64,000 nt of DNA. It comes from Paucibacter sp. PLA-PC-4. GTDB lineage: Bacteria; Pseudomonadota; Gammaproteobacteria; Burkholderiales; Burkholderiaceae_C. Position numbers and translations under genes: made by a program. The notes below the pieces were generated by a model. The model saw only the letters and a program-made list of their open reading frames with translations. It did not search any database and was not told the DNA's origin. Shown piece by piece: positions 36,552 through 44,728 of the stretch. Each line of letters starts with the position of its first letter. Positions within the stretch are counted from its first letter, which is position 1. The stretch spans positions 62,001 through 126,000 of the forward strand of contig NZ_JAPFGP010000015.1 in NCBI RefSeq assembly GCF_026241155.1, written 5' to 3'.

Positions 36552-37811
36552 ATGAGTCAACATATTGTGGTGATCGGGGGCGGGGTGGTCGGTCTAACGA
36601 CTGCCTGGACCCTGGCCGAGCGCGGCCATCGGGTCACACTGCTGGAGAGGGAAGCTGCGCTGGCTTCAGGCGCCAGCCGCGCCAACGGCGGCCAGCTCAG
36701 CTATCGCTATGTTTCGCCGCTGGCCGACGAGGGCGTGCCGCTGAAGGCGCTGCGCTGGTTGCTCGATGCCGACGGGCCGCTGCGCTTCAAGCCCGAGCTG
36801 CGCTGGCATCAATGGACCTGGATGCTGCAGTTCCTACGCGCCTGCCGGGGTCCGGTGAACCGCCGAACGACCGCGCGGCTGTTGGAGCTCGGCGCGTTGA
36901 GCCAGGCCGCGTTCGCCGAGCTGCATCGCAGCGCCCGGCTTGACGCCGACGACATCGCGCTGCGCGCACCCGGCAAGCTGGTGGTCTACCGCAAGCCCGA
37001 GGAATTTGCCCGTGTCGCCGCGAAAGTGCGCGCCCAGGGTGATGTCGCCGAGCGGGCGCTGAGCCATGACGAGTGCGTGACGCTGGAGCCGGCGCTGGCC
37101 GACGGCGATGCCCAGCTTGCCGGTGGCATCTTCACCGAGGGAGAAGCCGTGGCCGACTGCCACCGGCTGTGTCTACAACTGGCCGAGCGACTGGGTCGGC
37201 ATGGACAGTTCCAAGGCGTCGTGCGGGCGCAGGCCCAGGGCTTTGTTCTCTCGCAAGGCCGGGCGGTGGCGCTGCAGACCGATGCCGGCGAGGTGCCGGC
37301 CGATGCTTTTGTGCTGGCCGCCGGCCTGCACAGCCGCGGCCTGGGCAAGAGCGCCGGCCTGAACCTGCCGATCTACCCGCTGAAGGGCTACAGCCTGACC
37401 GCGCCGATCGGCGCCCAGCATCGCCCGCCCGAGGTCAGTGTGACCGACTTTGAGCGCAAGGTGCTGTACGCACGCATCGGTGAGCAGCTACGCGTGGCGG
37501 CCATGGTGGATCTGGTCGGCAACGATGCGCGCATCGATCCGCAGCGCATTGCCTCCTTGCAGCGCGCGGTGCGGGCGATGTTCCCGCAGGCGGCCGACTA
37601 TGAGACCGCCACCACCTGGGCGGGTTTGCGCCCGGCCACGCCCAGTGGCGCGCCCATCCTTGGCGCTTGCCCGGTGCGCAATCTTTGGCTCAATGTCGGC
37701 CATGGCGCGCTGGGGTTCACCTTCTCCTTCGGCTCGGCGAGCATCCTGGCCGAGCTTATCTCCGGCCGGCCTAGCCCGATCATGCTGGACGGCTTGCGGC
37801 TGCCGGCATGA
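36552..37811 (+). CDS. dadA: D-amino-acid dehydrogenase
   Basis: 419-residue FAD enzyme that oxidises D-alanine and other D-amino acids to keto acids and ammonia at the membrane. The N-terminal FAD motif is VVIGGGVVGLTTAWTLAERG; ASRANGGQLSYRYVSPLAD and TWAGLRPATPSGAPILG are family-specific. The length is close to E. coli DadA (432). It overlaps the LD-carboxypeptidase gene by 4 bases (ATGA). That pairing is notable because LdcA releases terminal D-alanine, which DadA can then oxidise. Confidence 0.9.
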   Translation: MSQHIVVIGGGVVGLTTAWTLAERGHRVTLLEREAALASGASRANGGQLSYRYVSPLADEGVPLKALRWLLDADGPLRFKPELRWHQWTWMLQFLRACRGPVNRRTTARLLELGALSQAAFAELHRSARLDADDIALRAPGKLVVYRKPEEFARVAAKVRAQGDVAERALSHDECVTLEPALADGDAQLAGGIFTEGEAVADCHRLCLQLAERLGRHGQFQGVVRAQAQGFVLSQGRAVALQTDAGEVPADAFVLAAGLHSRGLGKSAGLNLPIYPLKGYSLTAPIGAQHRPPEVSVTDFERKVLYARIGEQLRVAAMVDLVGNDARIDPQRIASLQRAVRAMFPQAADYETATTWAGLRPATPSGAPILGACPVRNLWLNVGHGALGFTFSFGSASILAELISGRPSPIMLDGLRLPA

Positions 37812-38707
37812 GCGGGCGGCTGATTCCCGCGCTGCCCTTTGGCGCGACGCTGGGTCTGATTGCTCCGGCCGGTCCGCCCGCAGCGGGTAGTCTGGAGCGG
37901 GTGCCGGCTCTGCTGGCGGCCCATGGTTTCAAGGCCAAACTGTTTCCCGGCTGCGCCGGCCCCACGCATCTGGACTATCTGGCCGCCAGCGACGCGCAGC
38001 GCCTGGCCGATCTGCATGCCGCCTTCGCCGACCCCGAGGTCGACGCGGTCTTGGCGCTGCGCGGCGGCTATGGCTGCGCGCGGCTGCTGGAGCAGATCGA
38101 CACCGATCTGCTGCGCCGTCAACCGAAGCTGTTGATCGGCTTTAGCGACATCACCGCCTTGCACGGGCTGCGCGACGGCCTGGGGCTGGTAGGCCTGCAT
38201 GCGCCGATGCCGGCCTCCAACCTGCTCGACGCCGACGCGAGCGCCGACGCCCATGCCTTGTTCAGCCTCTTGCATCGGGGCTTGAGCGCCGGGGAGCAGA
38301 TCGCACCGGCCCTGCCGGCCCACGATCTGAACCAGGGTGAGCGCGCGGCGGGTCGTCTGATCGGCGGCAATCTGGCGGTCTTCACGGCCCTGCTCGGCAC
38401 GCCCTGGGCGCCGCGCGCCGACGGCGCGATCCTGTTCATTGAGGATGTGGGCGAGGCGCCCTACCGGGTCGACCGTCTGCTGGTGCAGTTGCGCCAGGCC
38501 GGCGTTCTCGACGCGGCGGCCGGCTTCCTGATCGGCAGCTTCAGCGACGCCGAATCGCCCGACGCGGTGCTGGCCGATCTGCTGCGCCCGCTGGGCAAGC
38601 CCATGCTGGCCGGCTGGCCCTCGGGCCATTGCCGCCCGCATATCGCTTTGCCGCTGGGCTTGCAGGTCGAGATGGATGTCGCGGCGGGCTGTCTGACCGT
38701 GATCTGA
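37808..38707 (+). CDS. ldcA: Muramoyltetrapeptide (L,D-) carboxypeptidase, cytoplasmic
   Basis: 299-residue S66 serine peptidase that removes terminal D-alanine from recycled murein tetrapeptides. Nucleophile Ser113 is in LIGFSDITAL; the Glu is in ILFIEDVGEAPYRVDR; the His is in GWPSGHCRPHIALPLG. There is no signal peptide, as in E. coli LdcA (304 aa). It is translationally coupled to dadA. A second S66 gene, with an export signal, lies at 50635. Confidence 0.92.
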   Translation: MSGRLIPALPFGATLGLIAPAGPPAAGSLERVPALLAAHGFKAKLFPGCAGPTHLDYLAASDAQRLADLHAAFADPEVDAVLALRGGYGCARLLEQIDTDLLRRQPKLLIGFSDITALHGLRDGLGLVGLHAPMPASNLLDADASADAHALFSLLHRGLSAGEQIAPALPAHDLNQGERAAGRLIGGNLAVFTALLGTPWAPRADGAILFIEDVGEAPYRVDRLLVQLRQAGVLDAAAGFLIGSFSDAESPDAVLADLLRPLGKPMLAGWPSGHCRPHIALPLGLQVEMDVAAGCLTVI

Positions 38708-38806
38708 GCGAGCGGCGCGCGCTTCGCTACGCTGTTCTGGGGATGTTGGCTGGCCGTCCGGACGCAAGAATTGCGGCCTTGTCCCACTGATGACAGGGAG
38801 ATCGCC

Positions 38807-39194
38807 ATGCTGCCTCATCCCACACTGGCGCTCGGACTGGCCGCTGCGCTTTCTGCCGCGCTTTTTGCCTCCGAGTCCTTGGCTCAGGACGGGCTGCTGA
38901 CCCCGCAGGAGATCTAGTAGACCCTTGTGGGCGACAAGCATCGCTCGATCGTCGAGGCAAACGGCGTGGTCACCCAGAGGGAGATACGCGCCGACGGCAC
39001 CATGCAGCTCTTCTATCCGGGCGGCACTGACGGCGGCACCTGGCGCCTCGACGACAAGGGTTACTGCACGATCTGGCGCAAGATGCGCGAGTGCAAGCAA
39101 GCAAGCTTGCTTCACCGTGCGCCGCCAGGGCGACAAGCTGGAGATCCTCAATGCCGAGGGCGCTGTCGGATCGACGATCAGCTTGGGGATGTGA
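38807..39194 (+). pseudogene. Disrupted gene for a small exported protein
   Basis: ATG 38807 after AGGGAG starts a signal peptide (LALGLAAALSAALFASESLA). The frame meets two adjacent TAG codons (38915-38920) after LLTPQEI, then continues in the same frame as TLVGDKHRSIVEANGVVTQ, FYPGGTDGGTWRLDDKGYCT and IWRKMREC. It then shifts by one base at three tandem CAAG copies near 39090-39107 and ends in the other frame as ACFTVRRQGDKLEILNAEG to TGA at 39192-39194. Removing one CAAG restores the frame exactly. The intact protein would be ~127 residues, exported, family not recognised. Confidence 0.7.
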
Positions 39195-39209
39195 GTCCCA
39201 GCGCACAAT

Positions 39210-39234
39210 AAAAAGGGCCCGCCATCGGCGGGCC
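39210..39234 (-). terminator. Terminator of the TonB receptor gene
   Basis: GGCCCGCC (39216-39223), loop atc, GGCGGGCC (39227-39234). On the minus strand the stem is followed by CTTTTTAT. It lies 22 bases beyond the receptor stop codon. Confidence 0.8.
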
Positions 39235-39256
39235 TTGGGATTGCTGGCTTACCGCC

Positions 39257-42052
39257 TTACTTGAATGCGTAACGCAGCGACAGCGAGAGTGTGCGACCCA
39301 GGGGGCTTGCGACACGCGGGTCCCAGCCGGCACCGACCACATCATCGACGTTGTGATAGGTAAACGGCGGTTCGGTATCGAACAGGTTCTTCAGGCCTGC
39401 CGTGATCACCATGTCCTTGATGCCCGTGTAGCTGCCGAACAAGTTCACCGTGGTGTAGCTGTTCACTCGGCGGCGCGGTGTGCCATAGCGCGTCAGGTCC
39501 TGGTCCAAATAGCTGGACTTGTAGTTGGCGCTCAGGGTCGTGCTCCAGTTGTCGCGGGCCCAGCCCAAATCGGCGCTGAAGTTGTTTCGCAGATACATGG
39601 TGCGCAGACCGAATTTGCCGACAAACTCCACCAGTGGCTGGCTGGCCACGGTGCGCTCCTTGTGGCTCAACATATGGGTGCCTTTGATACCGGCGCGCCA
39701 AGTTCCGGTCTGGTGGCGTAGCTGGTAGGCGGCACCCCAGTCAAGGCCTCGGGTGCTGCTGTCGGCCGCATTGATCCAGCCGGCCGAGACCAGACTTACA
39801 TGACCGCTGGCATCTCGGGTGAAGTTGCCGACGAAAAGGTCATAGTTGTTCAGCACCTCGCTGAGGGTCAGCTTCTTGATGCGATCATCCAGGTCAACCC
39901 GCCAGTAGTCGGCAAATAGGGTCAGGTCCCGTACCGGGGAAAAGACGACACCGATCGTGCCTTGCTTGGACTTCTCGGGCTTCAAGTCCGGGTTTCCGCT
40001 ATCGGTGTAGTCGACGCGCCGCACGCATTCCGGGTTCGCCGGGTCCAGCACTGGGCAGGTCACCGGGTCGCGCCAGTCGGCAGTTGCCAGACGCGGTGCG
40101 GTGTTCAGGCTGAGTTGCTGGAAGCTGGGAGCCTTAAATCCGGTGTTCAAAGAACCGCGCAGCAGCACCATGTCATTGGGCTGATAGCGGAACGCGATCT
40201 TGGGATTGGTTGTTCCGCCGATACGGCTGTACTCGTCATGACGCAGGGCCAGCTGCAGGTCGAAACCCTTGAAGACCGGAACCGCCAGCTCGCCGTAGAT
40301 GGCGTGAATGTCACGCGAGACCTTCGGGATGGCAGTATTGCCAGGGCACAGCAGCACATCGGTAGCACCGTTGTTCTGCACGAAACCGGAGACGCAGTTG
40401 AACGCACCGGGCTCAGGGGCGAACTCGTAAGTCTCCTTGCGCAGGTCGAAACCCAAGGCGAAATCCAGCGGGCCGGCTGGCAGCGTCATCAGCTCGCCCG
40501 ACACCGAGCCGTCAAACTGGCTCAGTGTGGTCTTGCCGCCCTGCAGGCGACCCCGTGCCTTGGTTGATTCGATCAGATCCATCGCCGCCTGGCTCTGCTT
40601 CTCGCCGGGCTTGACCCAGGGATTGATGATGCCGGTCTTCAGCGCATCGTTGAGTTTGGCCGTGTAGGCATAACCATCGATCAGATTGGCCCAGCCCTCC
40701 GCCTTGGCGGTCGACAGGCCTACTTTGTAGAAGTAGCTACCGATCTCGCCGTCCATGCCGACCAGAATGCGCTGGTTCTCGGAGACGTTCTCGATCACAC
40801 GGTTTCCGAAGTCCTGCATGCGCCAGCGGTAGGCGATAGGCAGATTCGGGTTGAAGTCGTTGACGCCGGAGTCTCGCAGGTTCAAGTAATGCGGGCCGTT
40901 GACGGGGTAATAGTTGCCGGCGGCGGCCGTGGTGCTGAACTGTCCAGGGGTCAGCTCGGACTTGACCTTGGTGCGCGAAGCCGTCAGCTCGGCAAATACC
41001 GTGTGCTGGTCACTCAGCGCATAGGTGCCTCGGGTCACAAGATTGAAGGCATCCTTCGGCGCCGTCAGCATGAACTGGCGACCGTAGTCCGTGTTGCAAA
41101 GATAGCGGCTGGTAGCCTGGCTGGCGTTCCATAGCTGCGGCTGGTACTGGATGCCGGTCGCGATGGCGTCGCAGTCGTTCTGAAGGCTCAGCAGGTTAAC
41201 GCGGGTGTAGCGGGTCGCATCACCGGCGCCTACCGTCGAACCCGTAGTGCCCATGGCCGAGCCGGCGCCAGTGATGATATTGGCGAAGGGATGGCTGGAG
41301 GAATCCGGCGACAGGCGGCGCTCGGGCTGGAAGCCGTTGGCCCAGTCGCGCTCGTTTCCGCGCAGGATGTCATTGTTGTCCAGCGCCACACTGCCCATCA
41401 GATTGAAGCGGTCGCGCTCGAGATTGCCGAAGCCGCCCGTGATGGTGGCGCGCCGGGTTGTCCCGCCGCCCGACTCCAACGGCTGTGCATAGTCGACGCC
41501 GAGGGATACACCCTGGATGTCCTTCTTCAGGATGAAATTGATCACGCCGCCAATTGCGTCGGTGCCGTAGATCGCGGAAGCGCCATCTTTCAACACCTCA
41601 ATCCTGTCCACTGCGGCCATCGGGATCGCGTTCAGGTCAACAGCCCCGCCGCTCATCCCATGGGTCGAGACGCGGCGGCCGTTCAGAAGAACCAGAGTGC
41701 TGCCAGGGCCGAAACCGCGGAGATTGGCATTGGCCGAGCCACCCGTCAGTCGGTCCGTGTCGGCACCGAACACGTTGTTGTTCGCGGTAGCCCCATCGGC
41801 GCCGATGCCGTTGATGCCCATCTCGCGCAGCATGTCCTCAGCCGTCAGGATGCCCTTGCTATTTAGCTCATTGGCTGTGATCACCTCGACCGGCAGAGCT
41901 CCCTCTTTGGCCAGCCTCTTGATGCTGGAGCCGGTGATTTCAATTCGCTCTACTTTTTGGACAACAGGCGCCCCCTGCGCCCAAGCCATGCCAACGAACT
42001 GGGCGCCGATACCGACCAGCGCAAGACTGCGCGCGAGTTTCTTCAGTTTCAC
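39257..42052 (-). CDS. TonB-dependent outer-membrane receptor
   Basis: 931-residue receptor for TonB-powered uptake of an unknown ligand. GTG 42052 is chosen: AAGGAG is five bases upstream and the signal peptide follows (KKLARSLALVGIGAQFVGMA). The plug domain has VERIEITGSSIKRLAKEGAL, TAEDMLREMGINGIG and TLVLLNGRRVSTHGMSGGAV; the barrel ends with LGRTLSLSLRYAFK, a C-terminal aromatic strand. It resembles the large receptors with a GSSIKR plug box common in Xanthomonas and Burkholderiales (carbohydrate, peptide or lipid ligands). No transport partner is nearby, so the ligand is undefined. Confidence 0.9.
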   Translation of the reverse strand: MKLKKLARSLALVGIGAQFVGMAWAQGAPVVQKVERIEITGSSIKRLAKEGALPVEVITANELNSKGILTAEDMLREMGINGIGADGATANNNVFGADTDRLTGGSANANLRGFGPGSTLVLLNGRRVSTHGMSGGAVDLNAIPMAAVDRIEVLKDGASAIYGTDAIGGVINFILKKDIQGVSLGVDYAQPLESGGGTTRRATITGGFGNLERDRFNLMGSVALDNNDILRGNERDWANGFQPERRLSPDSSSHPFANIITGAGSAMGTTGSTVGAGDATRYTRVNLLSLQNDCDAIATGIQYQPQLWNASQATSRYLCNTDYGRQFMLTAPKDAFNLVTRGTYALSDQHTVFAELTASRTKVKSELTPGQFSTTAAAGNYYPVNGPHYLNLRDSGVNDFNPNLPIAYRWRMQDFGNRVIENVSENQRILVGMDGEIGSYFYKVGLSTAKAEGWANLIDGYAYTAKLNDALKTGIINPWVKPGEKQSQAAMDLIESTKARGRLQGGKTTLSQFDGSVSGELMTLPAGPLDFALGFDLRKETYEFAPEPGAFNCVSGFVQNNGATDVLLCPGNTAIPKVSRDIHAIYGELAVPVFKGFDLQLALRHDEYSRIGGTTNPKIAFRYQPNDMVLLRGSLNTGFKAPSFQQLSLNTAPRLATADWRDPVTCPVLDPANPECVRRVDYTDSGNPDLKPEKSKQGTIGVVFSPVRDLTLFADYWRVDLDDRIKKLTLSEVLNNYDLFVGNFTRDASGHVSLVSAGWINAADSSTRGLDWGAAYQLRHQTGTWRAGIKGTHMLSHKERTVASQPLVEFVGKFGLRTMYLRNNFSADLGWARDNWSTTLSANYKSSYLDQDLTRYGTPRRRVNSYTTVNLFGSYTGIKDMVITAGLKNLFDTEPPFTYHNVDDVVGAGWDPRVASPLGRTLSLSLRYAFK

Positions 42053-42360
42053 GGTTACTCCTTTTTTGACTTGTGCGGCGCTGCTGGAACGCCCCCGAAC
42101 GATGGATGGATCAATGACTGCATTCATGATCAAGCACACCCAGGGTTTGCCACCATAGGGCTGCCACCTGTTTGTTGCGCGCGCCACGATGAATGCTTGT
42201 CGCCCGTATATAACCTGTTGGAATGCGGGCCGGGATTGTCGCGTCTGCCGGGCCATTCCTGCCGGCTCGAGTGGGGGCGCAATAAGTTATGAGCAGGCGG
42301 CGTCCCGGGCGCGGCAGTACCGATAAAGTCGGCGTGCTGCTGAATCTATCGAGCTTACCC
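42053..42360. promoter_or_regulatory. Divergent promoter region, receptor / ornithine cyclodeaminase genes
   Basis: 308 bases without a gene. A TATATA stretch near 42210 could be a -10 for the receptor on the minus strand, but no convincing -35 or operator palindrome stands out. Longer open frames here lack ribosome sites. Confidence 0.35.
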
Positions 42361-43269
42361 ATGCTGCTGATCACCGAAGCCCAGGTCGCTCAGGCCTTGA
42401 GCCTGGCCCCGGCGGCCGCCATCCACTCGGCCTTGCGCCAGGCCTTTGTCCATCTCGCCGAAGGCCGGGCCGCCGTCTTGGCGCGCGGCCGTGCCGGCGC
42501 CACCGCCGCCGATGGCGCTGCCCTGATGGTCAGCGCGATGGGTGCGGTGCTCGACGATGTGATGGGCACCAAGGTCTATTCGACCCGCAACGGCCAGTTC
42601 CAGTTCGTCATCACGCTGTTCGATAGCGCCAGCGGCGCTCCGCTGGCTACGCTGGAGGCCAATGAGCTGACCCGGCTGCGCACGGCGGCCACCACAGCGC
42701 TCGCAGTCGACGCGCTTGCCGCGCCCGAAGCCAGCGTGCTGGCCCTGTTTGGCGCCGGCACCCAGGCGCGCGCTCATGTCCAGGCCTTGCGCGGGCTGCG
42801 CCGGTTCGAGCGAGTGCTGGTGTGCGCGCGCAGCGGTGGCGAGGCCTTTGCAGCCGAGATCGGGGCCGAGCTCGTCGATGCCGCCAGCGCCGCTGCTCAA
42901 GGCGATGTCATCGTCACCTGCACCCGTGCCAGCGAGCCGCTGTTTGACGGCACCCTGGTGAGACCCGGCGCCCTGGTCGCGGCGGTCGGTTCGAGCAAAC
43001 CAGCGGCGCGCGAGCTGGACGACACCCTGCTGGCGCGGGCGGCGGCCGTCGTGGTCGAGTGGCTGCCGGCCGCCCGGGCCGAGGCCGGCGAGCTGGTGCG
43101 CGCCGCGCCCGGTGTGATTGTGCCCGAGCGCCTGATCGAGCTGGGCAGCCTGCTGGCTGCCCCACTGCCACAAGATCCGCAGGCCATCACTGTCTACAAG
43201 AGCGTGGGCATCGGGCTGGAAGACGTGGCCCTGGCGCGCCTGGTCTACCAAACCCTGACGAATGGCTGA
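42361..43269 (+). CDS. Ornithine cyclodeaminase / mu-crystallin family protein
   Basis: 302 residues from ATG 42361. Rossmann motif SVLALFGAGTQARAHVQALR; conserved KVYSTRNGQFQFVITLFDSA (substrate-loop Lys) and LTRLRTAATTALAVDALA. Members convert ornithine to proline, or act as alanine dehydrogenases or ketimine reductases, so activity cannot be fixed. It is followed by the dacB lipoprotein gene after 13 bases and may share its transcript. Confidence 0.87.
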   Translation: MLLITEAQVAQALSLAPAAAIHSALRQAFVHLAEGRAAVLARGRAGATAADGAALMVSAMGAVLDDVMGTKVYSTRNGQFQFVITLFDSASGAPLATLEANELTRLRTAATTALAVDALAAPEASVLALFGAGTQARAHVQALRGLRRFERVLVCARSGGEAFAAEIGAELVDAASAAAQGDVIVTCTRASEPLFDGTLVRPGALVAAVGSSKPAARELDDTLLARAAAVVVEWLPAARAEAGELVRAAPGVIVPERLIELGSLLAAPLPQDPQAITVYKSVGIGLEDVALARLVYQTLTNG

Positions 43270-43282
43270 GGAGGCCGCAACG

Positions 43283-44719
43283 ATGTGGACGAGATCCTTG
43301 AGTCTGCTGCTGGTCGCGCTGAGTTTGGCCGGCTGCGCCAGCCTGGCGCCCACTGCGTCGTCGCTGCCCATCGGGGTCAGGTCGGCGCTGGACGCTGCGG
43401 GCATGCCCGAGAGCGCGCTGGGCGTGGTGGCCTTTGCGCTCGACGCGCCGGGTCAGGGTCTGCGCCTGCAGGCCGAGCGCCCGATGCAGCCCGGCTCGAC
43501 GATGAAGCTGGTGACGGCCATCGTTGCGCTCGATAGGCTGGGGCCGCACAGCCGTGGCCGCAGCGAGCTGCTGGCCGAGGCCGCGCCACAGGGCGAGCTG
43601 CTGGCCGGCCCGCTGTATCTGCGCGGTGGCGCTGACAGCGACCTCGACTGGGGCGCGCTATGGCTGATGCTGCGCCAGCTGCGCGAGCAGGGCGTGCGCG
43701 AGATCAAGGGCGGTCTGGTGGTGGACCGCCAGCTTTTCTACCCGGCGCGTGCGGACCTGGGAGCAGTGCCCTTCGACGAGGCGCCCGAGTTCCCCTACAA
43801 CGTCATCCCCGATGCGTTGAACCTGAACGGCCAACTGCTGCGCTACCGGCTGCAATCTGACGGCGAGCGGGTGCACGCCCGGCTGTTCCCGGCCTGGCCC
43901 GGCATGCGGGTCGACACCAGCAGGCTGACGCTCAATGAGCGCGCCTGCAAGGACTGGGAGCGCGACTGGCAGCTGCCCGAGCTCGGCCGCGATGCGGGTG
44001 GCGAGGTCGTCTTCCTGCGAGGCGCCTTTCCGAAGCACTGCCAGGCCTCGCCCGACCTCAACCTGGTCGACCGTCAATTGCTGGCAGCGCAGTCCGTGCG
44101 CCAGCTCTGGCGCGAACTGGGAGGCGTGATCGAAGGCCCGGACCGCGAGGCCGCGACCCCGGCCGGCGCCGTCGTGCTAGCCAGCCACCAGGGCCGGCCG
44201 CTGATCGAGGACCTGTTCCCGATGATGAAGCGCTCGGACAATGCCCTGACCCGACTGACCTATCTGCGCCTGGGCGCGGCCGCAGCGGCGCCCGGCGAGC
44301 CCACGGCGGCGGCGGCCGAACGCGTGGTGCGGGCCTGGTTCGCCGAGCAGGGCATTGCCGACCGGGGCCTGGTGCTGGACAACGGTTCCGGCCTGTCGCG
44401 CAGCGAGCGCATCACGCCGGCCCAGTTGGCGGCCCTGCTGCAAGCGGCCCAGCGCGGCCGCCATGGCCCCGAGCTGCTGGTGAGCCTGCCGGTGGCCGGC
44501 GTCGACGGCACCTTGGCGCGGCGCCTCAAGGGCGGGCCGGCCGAGGGCCGTGCACGCCTGAAGACCGGCACCTTGCGCAACGCGATGGCGCTGGCCGGCT
44601 ATTTGCCCGATGCGCGTGGCCGGCTGTGGGTGGTGGTGGCCTTGCTGAACGACGAGCAGGCTGCGGCCAAGGGACGGCCTGTGCTGGATGCGCTGATCGA
44701 GTGGTTGGCGCGGCACTGA
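43283..44719 (+). CDS. dacB: D-alanyl-D-alanine carboxypeptidase / endopeptidase (PBP4), lipoprotein
   Basis: 478-residue S13 penicillin-binding protein that trims D-Ala and cuts 4-3 cross-links in the periplasm. Catalytic motifs are all present: PGSTMK (Ser72, Lys75), KRSDNAL and LKTGTL. ATG 43283 follows GGAGG and gives a lipoprotein signal with lipobox LAGC, unlike soluble E. coli PBP4; lipidation would tether it to the outer membrane. It ends 9 bases before the convergent histidine-kinase gene. Confidence 0.92.
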   Translation: MWTRSLSLLLVALSLAGCASLAPTASSLPIGVRSALDAAGMPESALGVVAFALDAPGQGLRLQAERPMQPGSTMKLVTAIVALDRLGPHSRGRSELLAEAAPQGELLAGPLYLRGGADSDLDWGALWLMLRQLREQGVREIKGGLVVDRQLFYPARADLGAVPFDEAPEFPYNVIPDALNLNGQLLRYRLQSDGERVHARLFPAWPGMRVDTSRLTLNERACKDWERDWQLPELGRDAGGEVVFLRGAFPKHCQASPDLNLVDRQLLAAQSVRQLWRELGGVIEGPDREAATPAGAVVLASHQGRPLIEDLFPMMKRSDNALTRLTYLRLGAAAAAPGEPTAAAAERVVRAWFAEQGIADRGLVLDNGSGLSRSERITPAQLAALLQAAQRGRHGPELLVSLPVAGVDGTLARRLKGGPAEGRARLKTGTLRNAMALAGYLPDARGRLWVVVALLNDEQAAAKGRPVLDALIEWLARH

Positions 44720-44728
44720 GGCGGCGGC

